64,000 nt of DNA from a bacterium (GCA_017470245.1 JAFUEV010000045.1:1-64000); one strand, 5' to 3'; counted from the first letter of the stretch, positions 27,963 to 38,804 are shown. Numbers and translations: made by a program. The notes: generated from the letters alone by a model not told the origin.

Positions 27963-28871
27963 TTATAATGTAATATTATGTGAAAACATATATTCTTTTA
28001 ACTTTTTTATAGCTTTTCTGTTTTCTTCAGAATCAGGGAAATGTTTCATTGCAAATTCACAAATATCACGTTCTTCTAAACCAATATCTTTTGCACTTTT
28101 CTTGTCTTGTTTCGCAACACTTGTTGTTAAGTCATTCATCCTTTTTAACGTCAATCTTGACTGTATTTTGGGATATTCAGAAGCATATAGTTGTTTTGCA
28201 CTTTGCTTATCGGTCAAACCGGCATAAGCTGCTTCTAATAGATATCTAGTAACTGCAAGTTCTATATCTTCAATTTCTTTGTGAGCTCTTTCCATAATGG
28301 TATCATCACCGATATCATATCCGCTTTCATCGTTTTTACCTATTAATTCCAAAATTTCATACTTCTTTTCAATCATTTTTTTATGTAATTCATATCCGGC
28401 TTTAACAGTATACGGAAGCGAAGGATTAATTGATATATATGACGGTAAGCCTATAAAAGTATTCGAAATATCATCATCATATAAAAGCAGCGGTACTATA
28501 GGATAATCTTTATCTTTTGGATTAAATTCGACTTTATATTGGTTAGATATTGTATTATTAAAAACTTGGACTTCCGGCGGTTTTTCTCTAAATTCTAATC
28601 TCGGATATCTAAAATTGCCACATCTTATAAAGCAATCTTGATAAGGATATAAATTAGCTATTTCATTCAACATATAATAATCTTTAGCTAAGAATTTAGG
28701 TTCTCCTTTTTCTGCACAAACATTACCTAAATCTACATTATTTTCAATATATAAAGATTTAAAAGCAGGTGAACAACTGTTTACAGTTTTTTCAATATTA
28801 TTAGAATTAGAATTTTGTTTTACGTTTTTAGGAAATGATTTGTAAAAATTATTTATAGGTGAAATTTTCAT
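27963..28871 (-). CDS. Unknown 302-residue protein with PAFKS tag
   Basis: The start is the ATG at 28871, which has GGAG six nt upstream; in-frame codons up to 29000 lie in a leader of different composition. The protein is soluble and begins MKISPINNFYKSFPKNVKQN. An NSCSPAFKSLYIEN stretch at about 32-45 carries the hydrophobic-Phe-Lys-Ser motif shared with neighbours. A proline-rich middle and a helical, charged C-terminus follow (EERDICEFAMKHFPDSEENR). No catalytic motif seen. It ends next to rnpB and is divergent from the other unknown pair at 29025-30793. Confidence 0.72.
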   Translation of the reverse strand: MKISPINNFYKSFPKNVKQNSNSNNIEKTVNSCSPAFKSLYIENNVDLGNVCAEKGEPKFLAKDYYMLNEIANLYPYQDCFIRCGNFRYPRLEFREKPPEVQVFNNTISNQYKVEFNPKDKDYPIVPLLLYDDDISNTFIGLPSYISINPSLPYTVKAGYELHKKMIEKKYEILELIGKNDESGYDIGDDTIMERAHKEIEDIELAVTRYLLEAAYAGLTDKQSAKQLYASEYPKIQSRLTLKRMNDLTTSVAKQDKKSAKDIGLEERDICEFAMKHFPDSEENRKAIKKLKEYMFSHNITL

Positions 28872-29024
28872 AGAGAACTCCATTATCATTTTTCTTAAAA
28901 TTTCAAAATTATAAATTTGCGTATATATTTCTTCATGTAAAAAAAAATTAACATTTTTTAATATACTATCAATAATTTTAATGATGATTTTTTTATGCAC
29001 ACGTAAGATCGGTATGTTTTTTAT

Positions 29025-29768
29025 ATGAAAATATGTTCTCGTTGTAAAAATAATAATATAAATGCAACTAAGCCTGCATTTAAAGCTATTCCGTCAAAAC
29101 CAATTTTTATTCCTGAATGCGTTGGAGAATTGGGAAAAAGGGTCGGAAAATATGTAAACACGCCTGAACAAAAATTATTAATGGCAATAACAGCTCTATC
29201 ATTACAACCATTAATTGACTTAAAATTTGCCGATGATGAAAAGAAACATGATGCTGCAATAAAATCTGCATCTAAAGCTATAGCAGGAGGATTAACAGGT
29301 GTAACAATAAGAGCATGTTTTCTTAAATTAATGGAAATGCTCGTAGGATATGATGCAAACGGATTACCCAAGAATAACTCATTTAACAGAAAATATTTTT
29401 TCCCGAATAAAGCCTATGAAAAATGGAAAGAAAACGAAATTAAAGCTGTTAGAGATATGAATAAATATACAAAAAATCTTGGTTCTTTGTTTGCGGTTGC
29501 ATTTATGATTCTATTTTCTAATTCAAAATTAGATGTGCCTTTAACAAGTGATATACAGGATTTTATTACAGGCATAGTAAAAGAAAACAAGACCTGGACA
29601 AAATCTTTTCACGATGTTACGTCTGTAAGAAAAAATAAAATTAATAATTGGTTTAACATTAGAAAAGAAAAAGTTTTAAAGATAGGCAGAAAATTCAAAA
29701 AAATAGGTCTCGCAATAGTTGAAAAGGATTCGGATACAACTTCCGCTACTAAGGAGAATGGGAAATGA
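29025..29768 (+). CDS. Unknown 247-residue protein with PAFKA tag, likely membrane-associated
   Basis: The N-terminus MKICSRCKNNNINATKPAFK has a CxxC (C4, C7) and then the PAFKA tag. Two moderately hydrophobic stretches (KLLMAITALSLQPLIDL at about 50-66, and SLFAVAFMILF at about 151-161) could be amphipathic or membrane helices. The C-terminus is strongly basic. No SD is seen; a TATGTT lies 6 nt before the ATG, similar to the leaderless genes here but with a poorer -10. The stop overlaps the next gene by 4 nt (ATGA). Function unknown. Confidence 0.72.
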   Translation: MKICSRCKNNNINATKPAFKAIPSKPIFIPECVGELGKRVGKYVNTPEQKLLMAITALSLQPLIDLKFADDEKKHDAAIKSASKAIAGGLTGVTIRACFLKLMEMLVGYDANGLPKNNSFNRKYFFPNKAYEKWKENEIKAVRDMNKYTKNLGSLFAVAFMILFSNSKLDVPLTSDIQDFITGIVKENKTWTKSFHDVTSVRKNKINNWFNIRKEKVLKIGRKFKKIGLAIVEKDSDTTSATKENGK

Positions 29769-30793
29769 AAACTCCATTAAACATATTATCCGAAGCCGTT
29801 ATTGCACCATTACACAACTTCAGAAAAGCATACTTAAATACGCATTATTTACGCCAAGGTGCAGATAAGCTATCAAATTTTATTTATGAACATGGTAAAG
29901 AAACTGATATCATGTTACTTTTTTTTAATGCTTTATCAATTATTTCCAGCCATATAGCACAGATTAAAGGACTAAAAAAAAGCGACAGAGAAAATAAAGA
30001 TTATCTTATAAATCAAGAGAAGAAGGAACTTCTGCTTGATTCATTGTTATCAGTAGTTCCGCCTTTTTTATTAAATAAATTTCTAAGAAAGCAATTAGAT
30101 GGTGGTAAAATAACAACCAGGAGTCATTATAAAAAAATTACGGAATTTGCCGTAAATGAATTAGGTTTATCAACTGATGATTTATTTAATACTGAACATA
30201 TAAGACCGGCAAGAGAAACTATAGTTAACGGTATACACAGATGTGCAAATAACATAATAAAAAGATTTCCTAATATGCCAAACACATTGAGCAATATAAT
30301 TTCAGGCGGAAGGGATTTATTACAAAAATCAAAACATTATATCGGTGCTGGAAAAGTTATACCATCAAGCACTGAGGATATTGCTAATGCTTTAGATTAT
30401 AAGTTTAAAGATTTACCAGAAGTTTTAGGAAAAAATAAATTCTACAACAAAAATGCACACGATGATCTGAGTGGTATGATAGAAGGATTACTCATTCTTA
30501 CAAGTATTGCTTACGTTATAGTTGCAAATAATATTGTTATGCCAATACTTAAAAATAAAATGGCAAACAGAGAATATGAAAAAGAACTAGCAAAAAAGGG
30601 TGAAACTAAAGAAAGTATAAAAAGGAAGAAAAGATTTTCATGTTTTGATTCACCTACTATAGAAAACTCAACCGATAATATTTTTTCTAATTTTAATAAA
30701 GCTCAAACATATATCAAAAAGCCAATTAAACAATTTAACTCTTTTGATTTGACAAATGAAATCATAAGACAATCTACAGGACTCAAAATTTAG
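29765..30793 (+). CDS. Unknown 342-residue protein with two hydrophobic segments
   Basis: The protein is translationally coupled to the preceding tagged protein (ATGA overlap; AAGGAG lies 9-14 nt upstream). Hydrophobic stretches are IMLLFFNALSIISSHIAQI (about 49-67) and GLLILTSIAYVIVANNIVMP (about 243-262). The rest is basic and helical, ending IIRQSTGLKI. It lacks the N-terminal tag. The paired arrangement suggests a two-component membrane-associated complex, but no family is recognised. Confidence 0.7.
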   Translation: MKTPLNILSEAVIAPLHNFRKAYLNTHYLRQGADKLSNFIYEHGKETDIMLLFFNALSIISSHIAQIKGLKKSDRENKDYLINQEKKELLLDSLLSVVPPFLLNKFLRKQLDGGKITTRSHYKKITEFAVNELGLSTDDLFNTEHIRPARETIVNGIHRCANNIIKRFPNMPNTLSNIISGGRDLLQKSKHYIGAGKVIPSSTEDIANALDYKFKDLPEVLGKNKFYNKNAHDDLSGMIEGLLILTSIAYVIVANNIVMPILKNKMANREYEKELAKKGETKESIKRKKRFSCFDSPTIENSTDNIFSNFNKAQTYIKKPIKQFNSFDLTNEIIRQSTGLKI

Positions 30794-30818
30794 TTATTAT
30801 TGTATAATAATTACATTC

Positions 30819-30892
30819 GTGTCCGTAGCTTAACAGGATAGAGCAAAGATCTCCGAAGTCTTTAGATGTGGGTTCAATTCCCATCGGGCACA
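30819..30892 (+). tRNA. tRNA-Arg (anticodon CCG)
   Basis: A 74-nt cloverleaf. The acceptor is GTGTCCG/CGGGCAC, the D stem GCTT/GAGC, the anticodon loop CTCCGAA, and the T stem GTGGG/CCCAT. It reads CGG. The 3' CCA is not encoded. Confidence 0.92.
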
Positions 30893-30941
30893 AATTTTAA
30901 TATTTAATACAAATTTTAAAAATATAATAAAAGCTACGAAA

Positions 30942-31895
30942 CTATAAAATATCATATTTATTCATATTTAATTTAATATTGCCAAAGAGAAAATGCTGAT
31001 ATATATTTGCAAAAGCAATATCTCTGTATATTTGAGCTTTTAATTTTTCACTATTTTCAAATTTCATTTGATTTCTTATTTTTGAAATAAATTGTATAGT
31101 TATTTTTTCGCCGTAAATATCTTGATTAAAGTCAATAATGTGGGTTTCTGTTTTTAACTTTTGCCGATTTTCAGCATCAAAATAACCATGATTTAATATA
31201 CCATTGTATATTTTACCGTTTACATCAACTTGAACATAATATACCCCTGTTGGAATAGATATTTTTTCTTTGGGATATTGAATGTTAGCACTAGGGAAAC
31301 CCAATTTAGAAGCTATTTTATCACCATGTATAACTTTACCTGTTACAAAAAAGTTATATCCCAACAACTTATTTGCTTCTATGAAGTTTCCAAGCTGCAA
31401 TTTATTTCTAATAACAGAACAACTGACAACATCACCATCAATCACACAAGGAGGAATTTCAAAATATTTATAACCAAGTCTATTTTGATTTGATTTTAAA
31501 AATTCACTGTTACCTTCTTTATTAAAACCAAAACTATGGTTATAACCTGTTGTGATAGCAATTGGTGAATAATATTTTATTAGGATATTTTCCAAATAGT
31601 CTTGAGCTTTTATATTTGATATAGCTTTAAAATCCAAAATGACAACATTATCAACTCCAAGAGCTTGAAATTTTGCGATTTTTTCATCAAGCGTTAGTAT
31701 CTGTTCAACTTTTTGGTTAGTTAAAACATTTAAAGGATGGTTTTTAAATGTAATAATAGTAGAAGAAGTATTATTTTCTTTTGCAATATTAATAGCATTT
31801 TTTAGCACTACTTTATGCCCTTGATGTATTCCGTCAAAGAAACCTAATGCTAATGATGTTTTATTAATATATGTTAATTGCTCGTATATTTGCAT
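30942..31895 (-). CDS. ribF: Bifunctional riboflavin kinase / FAD synthetase
   Basis: The 317-residue enzyme makes FMN and then FAD. The N-terminal adenylyltransferase half has LALGFFDGIHQGHKVVL and TTGYNHSFGF, plus CSVIRNKLQLGN. The C-terminal flavokinase half has GKVIHGDKIASKLGFPSAN, PTGVYYVQV and ETHIIDF. Length and order are standard for RibF. There is no SD; TATAAT lies exactly 6 nt before the ATG. It is divergent from the GH13 gene with 54 bp between starts. ribH is elsewhere (16102). Confidence 0.96.
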   Translation of the reverse strand: MQIYEQLTYINKTSLALGFFDGIHQGHKVVLKNAINIAKENNTSSTIITFKNHPLNVLTNQKVEQILTLDEKIAKFQALGVDNVVILDFKAISNIKAQDYLENILIKYYSPIAITTGYNHSFGFNKEGNSEFLKSNQNRLGYKYFEIPPCVIDGDVVSCSVIRNKLQLGNFIEANKLLGYNFFVTGKVIHGDKIASKLGFPSANIQYPKEKISIPTGVYYVQVDVNGKIYNGILNHGYFDAENRQKLKTETHIIDFNQDIYGEKITIQFISKIRNQMKFENSEKLKAQIYRDIAFANIYQHFLFGNIKLNMNKYDIL

Positions 31896-31901
31896 AAAGT
31901 A

Positions 31902-31907
31902 ATTATA
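31902..31907 (-). promoter_or_regulatory. Candidate -10 box of a leaderless ribF transcript
   Basis: A consensus TATAAT on the minus strand, six nt (TACTTT) before the ribF ATG. TTCAAC lies 17 bp upstream as a possible -35. Confidence 0.55.
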
Positions 31908-31949
31908 GACAAAAATAATTTATTGTTGAATACTATTTTTAGGGATATT

Positions 31950-34055
31950 ATGAGTAGAAACAAAAGTATACATATTTATAAAAATTCGGGAGTACTTACT
32001 AATTGTAATGAGTATTTAGGGGCATATTTCACACCTGAAAATGATATTATATTTAAATTTTTTACATTTTCTGAAGTAAAACAAGTATTTCTTGAAATTA
32101 AACCACATGGCAAAGAATTACTAAAGTTTGAAATGACTCCATTTTGCAACGGGAAATGGTATTTAAGATTACAAAACGGCGTCGCAAAAAGTGGTGACAG
32201 ATACAGATATGTATTCGAATACAAAGGAGAAACAATTTCAGTAAAAGACCCATGTTCAATGTGGCAGGATACATATTACAAATGGTCAAAATTATATAAT
32301 CACAGTTTATATAAATGGCAGGATTATGACTGGGTATGTTCAGATGACAGTAAAAAAATAAGCAGATTATCCGGTATTAACAATCGTTTTATGCCTGTTA
32401 ATGCATTACGAATTTATGAACTTCATATAGGAACATTTACAAAAGAAGGTACTTATAATGCTGCAAAAGAAAAATTAAAACATATAGCTAATGATTTACA
32501 CTTTAATGCAATTGAAATTATGCCACTTGAAAATACATATTCATTTAATTGGGGCTACGATGGTGTTGATAAATATGCGCCGAATCATACATACGGAACA
32601 CCTGATGAGCTTAAATCATTTATAGATTATGCACATTTACTCAATTTAAACGTAATAATGGATATTGTACCAAATCATTTAGGTCCTGATATTGCAGAAT
32701 TACAAAGAACCGGTCCATATATTGAAGGAGAAAATTGTTTTGGTTACAAGTTTAATTTTGAAAGAGACGAAAATTCTGTTCAAGTGCGTTATTTCATAAT
32801 AGGTGCAGCACTAAACTGGCTTATAAATTATCATTGCGACGGTTTACGTGTCGATATGACAAAATTTATGTGCAGCGACTTCACAATGAAACAAATGGTT
32901 GCCGAAATTAATTTTCATTCACCAAATACATTTATTATTGCAGAAGACGGCAGAGATAATGATTCAAGAGTTACAATGCCATTTCCACGTGAAGAAATAG
33001 AAGAAAATGAGTTTTTCCATAAAAAATTTATACAAAAAATTTCTGATAACACAATTTCTTTGTCAAGTTTAGGCTTTGATTCCGAATGGGATTTTCCTTT
33101 TCATAAACAAATAGCAGCTTCTGTTCTTGGCGTATGGGATTGCAGAATAAAAAATATATACGATTTTGATTATTCACTAAGGTCAGCTCAAACAAGAGTT
33201 AAATATCCAATGAGCCATGATGAAATCGGGAATATGGACGGAACAAGACTTATCACCAAAATTCTGGTTAATGAATTAAATATGAATGATAAAGTCTGCG
33301 AATTTAGTCATCCTCTTATATGCAAATTAATCGCACATGCCGCACAAACAATAGCTAACTCATTAGTTTCAGGGAAATTGGATAATATGACGGAACAAGA
33401 GCTTCAAAGTTTTTGTTTACGAAATGCACTACCCAAAAATACATCTGTGTCTACAATATATTCTGCCTATAAAAAGGCTGTTTCAATGCATAAACTTGTT
33501 ATAGGTAAAGTATTCTCGATACCGGGGCCGAAAATGATATTTCAAGGTGATGAATACGCCGATTTGTCATACTTTAAATTTTTTAGAAAATTTTCAATAG
33601 GCAAGGAATTATGTCTAAATGATAAAGGTTATGAACCCGGTCTTGCAGCATTTAATGATTCAAAGTTAGGCACAGTTAAAGTTGCTGATAAATATATATA
33701 TATAAATAAAGGTGTCGAGAAATTTGTTTCTGACTTAAATATATTAAATGAAAAGAATATATCTCTCTCATCAGGGAATATAGAAAAAACAATTGTTAAT
33801 GAGCAGTCCGATGTTCATTGTATTTATACAAGAAAAATATATAACGATATTTTCTCTGTTTCTAATTTTTCTTCAAAGCCCTATGAATCCAATTATGGTA
33901 TTTTATTCCCAAAAGGCAAATGGAAAGAAATTATTAACTCAGATAATACAATATATGCCGGTGAAGGTAAATATTTAAATAACGATAAAATATTCGAACA
34001 ATTCTCCCATATTTCTTTGCCTGCCTACGGAATAATATTCTTTGAAAAAGTCTAG
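31950..34055 (+). CDS. GH13 alpha-amylase-superfamily enzyme, branching-enzyme/trehalohydrolase-like
   Basis: The 701-residue protein has an N-terminal CBM48-like beta domain (about 10-110), then a (beta/alpha)8 barrel starting RIYELHIGTFTKEGTY. The GH13 catalytic set is intact: nucleophile D302 in DGLRVDMTK, acid/base E332 in IIAEDG, and D424 in MSHDEIGNMDG. The RxYELHxGTFT start and Trp-Gly-Tyr-Asp-Gly-Val segment are typical of glycogen branching enzyme and maltooligosyl-trehalose trehalohydrolase. I cannot choose between these. The start at 31950 (AGGGA upstream) is preferred over the ATG at 31878, which would overlap ribF. No other glycogen gene is nearby. Confidence 0.86.
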   Translation: MSRNKSIHIYKNSGVLTNCNEYLGAYFTPENDIIFKFFTFSEVKQVFLEIKPHGKELLKFEMTPFCNGKWYLRLQNGVAKSGDRYRYVFEYKGETISVKDPCSMWQDTYYKWSKLYNHSLYKWQDYDWVCSDDSKKISRLSGINNRFMPVNALRIYELHIGTFTKEGTYNAAKEKLKHIANDLHFNAIEIMPLENTYSFNWGYDGVDKYAPNHTYGTPDELKSFIDYAHLLNLNVIMDIVPNHLGPDIAELQRTGPYIEGENCFGYKFNFERDENSVQVRYFIIGAALNWLINYHCDGLRVDMTKFMCSDFTMKQMVAEINFHSPNTFIIAEDGRDNDSRVTMPFPREEIEENEFFHKKFIQKISDNTISLSSLGFDSEWDFPFHKQIAASVLGVWDCRIKNIYDFDYSLRSAQTRVKYPMSHDEIGNMDGTRLITKILVNELNMNDKVCEFSHPLICKLIAHAAQTIANSLVSGKLDNMTEQELQSFCLRNALPKNTSVSTIYSAYKKAVSMHKLVIGKVFSIPGPKMIFQGDEYADLSYFKFFRKFSIGKELCLNDKGYEPGLAAFNDSKLGTVKVADKYIYINKGVEKFVSDLNILNEKNISLSSGNIEKTIVNEQSDVHCIYTRKIYNDIFSVSNFSSKPYESNYGILFPKGKWKEIINSDNTIYAGEGKYLNNDKIFEQFSHISLPAYGIIFFEKV

Positions 34056-34064
34056 GAATAATTA

Positions 34065-35315
34065 TTATATTCTTTCTAAAACGTATTTTATAGCACCCCT
34101 GTTGGTATTGAAAACAGATTGAGCATTTTTACAATATTCACTATATTTCTGCTCATCGGAATAAAAAGATAAAAGTTCATCTGCTAATTCTTTTTCACTG
34201 TTGACAATAACTGCACATCTGTTTTCAGTAACAATTTTATACACATCTTTAAAATTAAAAACACAATTTCCTGAAATTACAGGTTTATTCCATATATTTG
34301 CTTCCAAAGGATTGTGACCGCCGGTTGTAGAGAAACTGCCACCAATGAAAGCAATATAACATATAGAAAACAACTTAGAAAGTTCGCCCATAGTATCAAG
34401 CATTATTATATCTTTTTCTTCAAAATTATTATTATTAGAACGTCTGCCCCAATTATATCCTGTATTATTAATTAAAGACGAAACTTCTTCATAACGTTGA
34501 GGATGTCTTGGAACAAGTAAGAGTTTAGCATCTGAATATTTATTTTTTAAGATTTTAAAAGCATTAAGAACAATTTCGTCTTCACCTGAATGAGTACTTG
34601 CAGCAATAAATAGTCTATATTTATCAGTTTTCAATTCATTCACATAACGTTGAATTTCATCAGGAGTTAAATTTTGCTCTATATCGAATTTCAGATTTCC
34701 CATTACTTCAACTTTGTCTGATTTAGCACCAAGTTTAACAATTCTTTCACCATCAGATAATGATTGCATAAATATCTTTTCATATCTGTTTAATATAGGC
34801 GCAATAAAAAGCTTGATTTTATTATAGCCGTCGAAAGAATGAGGAGAAATTCTACCGTTAACAGTATAAACTTTTACTCCTTTCAATTTTGCTATTGAAA
34901 CAAGACATGGCCAAATTTCAGTTTCTGCAATGATAATTTTTTCGGGTTTGAAAGCCGATAAAAAGGATAAAACGCTGAAGAAAAAATCAAACGGATAATA
35001 AGTAACAATATCTGCTATATCCTTAAATGATTTTTGAGCAATTTCTTGCCCCGTTTTAGTTGTTGTTGTAACGACAATTATTTCATCGGGGTGTTTTATT
35101 CTATATTGTTTAACTAAGTCTTTTATAGCATTTGTTTCGCCAACAGATACTGCATGAAAGACAGTGGATTTTAAACCTTTAGTATTTGCCTTATAAAATC
35201 CGAATTTAGTCCAAAATCCAGCTCTGAATTTTGGTTGTATAATCATTGCTATCAATATAATCGGTAAAAATAATATTAATAAAAGAATTAAAACAATATT
35301 ATAAATAAATACCAT
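34065..35315 (-). CDS. waaA: 3-deoxy-D-manno-octulosonic acid (Kdo) transferase
   Basis: The 416-residue GT-B enzyme adds Kdo from CMP-Kdo to lipid A precursor. It has an N-terminal membrane anchor (residues 5-27), the acceptor-domain signatures FHAVSVGET and IIAETEIWPCL, and the C-terminal donor domain with SFSTTGGHNPLEAN. Its presence indicates an LPS-bearing outer membrane. It starts 2 bp after the secA stop (TAATTATG), so it is cotranscribed with secA. Confidence 0.93.
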   Translation of the reverse strand: MVFIYNIVLILLLILFLPIILIAMIIQPKFRAGFWTKFGFYKANTKGLKSTVFHAVSVGETNAIKDLVKQYRIKHPDEIIVVTTTTKTGQEIAQKSFKDIADIVTYYPFDFFFSVLSFLSAFKPEKIIIAETEIWPCLVSIAKLKGVKVYTVNGRISPHSFDGYNKIKLFIAPILNRYEKIFMQSLSDGERIVKLGAKSDKVEVMGNLKFDIEQNLTPDEIQRYVNELKTDKYRLFIAASTHSGEDEIVLNAFKILKNKYSDAKLLLVPRHPQRYEEVSSLINNTGYNWGRRSNNNNFEEKDIIMLDTMGELSKLFSICYIAFIGGSFSTTGGHNPLEANIWNKPVISGNCVFNFKDVYKIVTENRCAVIVNSEKELADELLSFYSDEQKYSEYCKNAQSVFNTNRGAIKYVLERI

Positions 35316-35317
35316 AA

Positions 35318-38005
35318 TTAGTCATTTTCTTCTTTATTATTATCCATTATTATTGTTTGGTCAAAATCAGCATTCATACCTAGCTGTTCGGGTGTAACTA
35401 TCTGAATACCGAATTTAGTCCTGAATAAGTGCTTAACAGTTTCACTTTGTATGTCATACATCATATTATTAAATAATTCGTATGCTTCACGCTTATATTC
35501 CAATAAAGGATTTTTTTGCCCGTATGCTCTTAAGCCGATACCATCACGTAACATATCTATATTGTGAAGGTGGTCAATCCAACGATTATCAACTATTCTG
35601 AGAAGTAAATCTTTTTCTAAATTTCTCATTACATTATTCGAGGTAAAAGGCTCTTCTTTTACATAATTCAAGTTATATTGTTCAGCAACGGAGTTATAGA
35701 AATCAACAGTTTTAATTTCATGTTCTTTATATGCTTCAATTGCAAAGTCTCTGATTTTTGCATAAACATTTTCAAACTTTATACCTTGAATATCTTTAAC
35801 TTCAACATAAGACAACTGTGGAATTTCCGAATGAATTTCTTTAACAAGAGAAACTAAATCGTCATAAATATATTCATCAGGGTTCATTCCAGGAGCAATA
35901 TATGTTTTAAGAAGCCTGTCAACTTCCCTTTCAATCATATATAATATGTCATCTCTTAAATCATTAACTTCAAGAACTTTATTTCTTTGTGCATAGAATT
36001 TTTCACGTTGAAGGTTCATAACATCATCATATTCAAGAACGCTTTTTCTTGCATCAAAATGGAATGTTTCAACCTTCTTTTGATTACTTTCTATTTGTCT
36101 TGTAATTAATCTGTTTTCAATAGCCATATTTTCTTCAATATTAAGAGTATTCATTAAAGCTAATATTTGTTGACCGCCAAAAATTCTCATAAGACTATCT
36201 TCAAGAGATAAGAAAAATCTTGTTGAACCAGGGTCTCCTTGTCTTGCAGCACGACCTCTTAACTGATTATCAATACGTCTAGATTCATGTCGTTCAGTAC
36301 CAATAACATGCAAACCGCCTGCTTCAACAACTTTTGCATGTTCAGCTTCTGTTATTGCTCTTGTTTCTTCTAATGTTTTATTTTTAATTTCTTCATAATC
36401 AGGATTAGATTCAGGTGTTATCCCTTGAGCAACCAGTTTTTCTTTAGCCAAATATTCAGGATTACCGCCTAAAAGAATATCTGTACCACGACCAGCCATA
36501 TTTGTTGCTATAGTAACCGCACCATATCTGCCAGCCTGAGCAATAATATATGCTTCTTTTTCATGGTGTTTAGCATTAAGTATATTATGTTTTATTCCTC
36601 TTTTCTTCAATATTTCAGATACAAGTTCTGATTTTTCAATACTAATTGTACCAACAAGAACGGGACGCCCCAATTCATGCATTTTTATTATTTCATCAGC
36701 AACTGCTTGGTACTTAATCTTTTCGGTTTTATAAATTATATCCGGCAAATCTATTCTTATATCTTTTTTATTAGTAGGAATGCAAGTTACTTCAAGGTTA
36801 TATATCTTTCCAAATTCAGCTTCTTCTGTCATTGCAGTACCTGTCATACCTGATAACTTAGGGTATAATCTAAATAAATTTTGGAATGTAATACTTGCAA
36901 GAGTTTGTGTTTCATCTTGAATTTTAACGCCTTCTTTTGCTTCAACTGCTTGATGAAGTCCGTCTGACCAACGTCTGCCTTCCATCAAACGTCCTGTAAA
37001 TTCATCAACAATCATTACTTCGCCATTTTTAATAACATAATCTGTATTCAAATGGAAAAGTTCTTTAGCCTTTAATGCTTGTAAAAGATGATGAGCATAT
37101 TGATTGTTAATATCAAATAAATCTTTTATTTCTAATATTTCTTGTGCCTTATCAATACCTTCTTCTGTTAAAATAACATTCTTATTTTTTTCATCAACTT
37201 CATAGTGTTTATTTTTTGTTAATTGAGGAGCAACAGCAGCCATGGTTCTATATAATTCTGCAGATTTATCAAGTCTGCCGCTAATTATTAACGGAGTTCT
37301 GGCTTCATCAATAAGAATACTGTCAACTTCATCAATTATTGCATAGTTATAAGGACGTTGAACTCTTTGTTCAACAGAAGCAGCCATATTATCACGTAAA
37401 TAATCAAAACCGAACTCATTATTTGTTCCGTATGTTATATCACATTCATAAGCTTGTTTCTTCTTTGCAAAACCATTATAATCATTCATTCCTGAAAGGA
37501 TAACACCAACAGTTAAACCTAAAAATTTAAATATCTTTCCCATCCATTCACTGTCTCTTTGAGCAAGATAATCATTAACCGTAACAATATGAACACCTTT
37601 GCCGGTTAAAGCGTTTAAATAAGCAGGAAGAGTTGCAACAAGAGTTTTACCTTCACCAGTTCTCATCTCTGCAATATGACCTTCATGTAAGAAAATACCG
37701 CCAAGTAACTGAACATCAAAATGGCGCATATTCAATACTCTTCTACCGGCTTCTCTAACAGTTGCAAAAGCTTCAGGTAATATTTTATCTAATGCTTCTT
37801 TTTCAAGTTCTCTGTCTTTTTTAAAGTCATCAGAAGTTTGACGCTTAGACAAAAACTCTTTAAATTCAACTGTTTTATGTTTTAATTCATCATCCGTAAG
37901 TTTAACATAATCTTCTTCAAGTGCATTTATATGCTCTACAATAGGCATTACTTTTTTTATTTTTCTGTTATTCGGGTCACCCAATAACTTGAGTAAAAAA
38001 TCCAT
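35318..38005 (-). CDS. secA: Preprotein translocase ATPase SecA
   Basis: The 895-residue motor pushes unfolded proteins through SecYEG. Walker A is EMRTGEGKT (about 113-121). The DEAD-type box is [19 protein letters not shown], and [13 protein letters not shown] and [14 protein letters not shown] are in the second motor domain. The C-terminus ([11 protein letters not shown]) lacks the zinc-binding tail found in E. coli SecA, a common loss. TGGGGA precedes the ATG. waaA follows immediately. Confidence 0.98.
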   Translation of the reverse strand: MDFLLKLLGDPNNRKIKKVMPIVEHINALEEDYVKLTDDELKHKTVEFKEFLSKRQTSDDFKKDRELEKEALDKILPEAFATVREAGRRVLNMRHFDVQLLGGIFLHEGHIAEMRTGEGKTLVATLPAYLNALTGKGVHIVTVNDYLAQRDSEWMGKIFKFLGLTVGVILSGMNDYNGFAKKKQAYECDITYGTNNEFGFDYLRDNMAASVEQRVQRPYNYAIIDEVDSILIDEARTPLIISGRLDKSAELYRTMAAVAPQLTKNKHYEVDEKNKNVILTEEGIDKAQEILEIKDLFDINNQYAHHLLQALKAKELFHLNTDYVIKNGEVMIVDEFTGRLMEGRRWSDGLHQAVEAKEGVKIQDETQTLASITFQNLFRLYPKLSGMTGTAMTEEAEFGKIYNLEVTCIPTNKKDIRIDLPDIIYKTEKIKYQAVADEIIKMHELGRPVLVGTISIEKSELVSEILKKRGIKHNILNAKHHEKEAYIIAQAGRYGAVTIATNMAGRGTDILLGGNPEYLAKEKLVAQGITPESNPDYEEIKNKTLEETRAITEAEHAKVVEAGGLHVIGTERHESRRIDNQLRGRAARQGDPGSTRFFLSLEDSLMRIFGGQQILALMNTLNIEENMAIENRLITRQIESNQKKVETFHFDARKSVLEYDDVMNLQREKFYAQRNKVLEVNDLRDDILYMIEREVDRLLKTYIAPGMNPDEYIYDDLVSLVKEIHSEIPQLSYVEVKDIQGIKFENVYAKIRDFAIEAYKEHEIKTVDFYNSVAEQYNLNYVKEEPFTSNNVMRNLEKDLLLRIVDNRWIDHLHNIDMLRDGIGLRAYGQKNPLLEYKREAYELFNNMMYDIQSETVKHLFRTKFGIQIVTPEQLGMNADFDQTIIMDNNKEEND

Positions 38006-38201
38006 TATCCCCAGTCTCCAATATACTTATAATAATAAAAATTCTAACATATAAATATTTTAATAGAATAGTCATTAATATTTTTTTTATTTTTTATTAG
38101 AATTTTTGTAACATTTTTTTAATAATTAATCAAAAAAGAGCAACTTCTGGACTTTTTAGTTTTAATTATAGTAGAATATTAGTAAAGAAAGGTAAGAAAT
38201 C

Positions 38202-38804
38202 ATGAACGTTTCTGCAACAAATTGCTCACCAATAAAACCTCAAGTAACATTTGGTAGCGAAAATCGTACAAAAGACTTTCAAGAAGTTGTTGATAAATCT
38301 ACACAAATAAGAGATACATTTACACCTGAAAAGAAAGAAAACGGTAAAAAATCATTTTTAGGTACGGCTTTATCATTAGCAACAGCAGCTGTTGTTTCTT
38401 ATGCCGGCGGTAAATTCATCGCAGCAAAGTTTGTTGATGTATTCCCAAAAGCAGCTGAAGCAGTTTCTACAAAACTTAATCAAGTTCCTGATACCAAATT
38501 AGTTCAAAAAGCAGGTGAATTTTTAGCAAATAAAAAGGAAGCTTTAGCAGATAAAAAAGTTATCGGAAAGCTTGTATCCGGTGTTAACACTATATTTAAT
38601 AAAGGTGTTGATGGTTTTAAAGGTACAAAGGCATTAAATAATGTTGCAGGTGCTGCCGGGCTTGCTGTTGGTTTTAGTAAAATTGCAACAGTTGACGGCA
38701 ACGGTGACGGTATCAATGATATTACTCAAAAGAATGTAAGCGCATACAAATCAGCAATTGAAAGCGTTGGAGTTTTATCAGAAGTAGTTAAAGCAGTTTC
38801 ATAG
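38202..38804 (+). CDS. Unknown 200-residue protein with VTFGS tag and one EF-hand-like loop
   Basis: The protein begins MNVSATNCSPIKPQVTFGSE, which contains the shared hydrophobic-x-Phe-Gly-Ser tag at 15-19. A hydrophobic stretch SFLGTALSLATAAVVSYAGG (51-70) could insert into or cross a membrane. Near the C-terminus VDGNGDGINDI (164-174) has the DxNxDGxxD spacing of dockerin or EF-hand calcium loops (D165, N167, D169, D173). A GAAAGG box precedes the ATG and a good terminator follows, so it is monocistronic. Function unknown. Calcium binding is inferred from a single loop. Confidence 0.75.
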   Translation: MNVSATNCSPIKPQVTFGSENRTKDFQEVVDKSTQIRDTFTPEKKENGKKSFLGTALSLATAAVVSYAGGKFIAAKFVDVFPKAAEAVSTKLNQVPDTKLVQKAGEFLANKKEALADKKVIGKLVSGVNTIFNKGVDGFKGTKALNNVAGAAGLAVGFSKIATVDGNGDGINDITQKNVSAYKSAIESVGVLSEVVKAVS

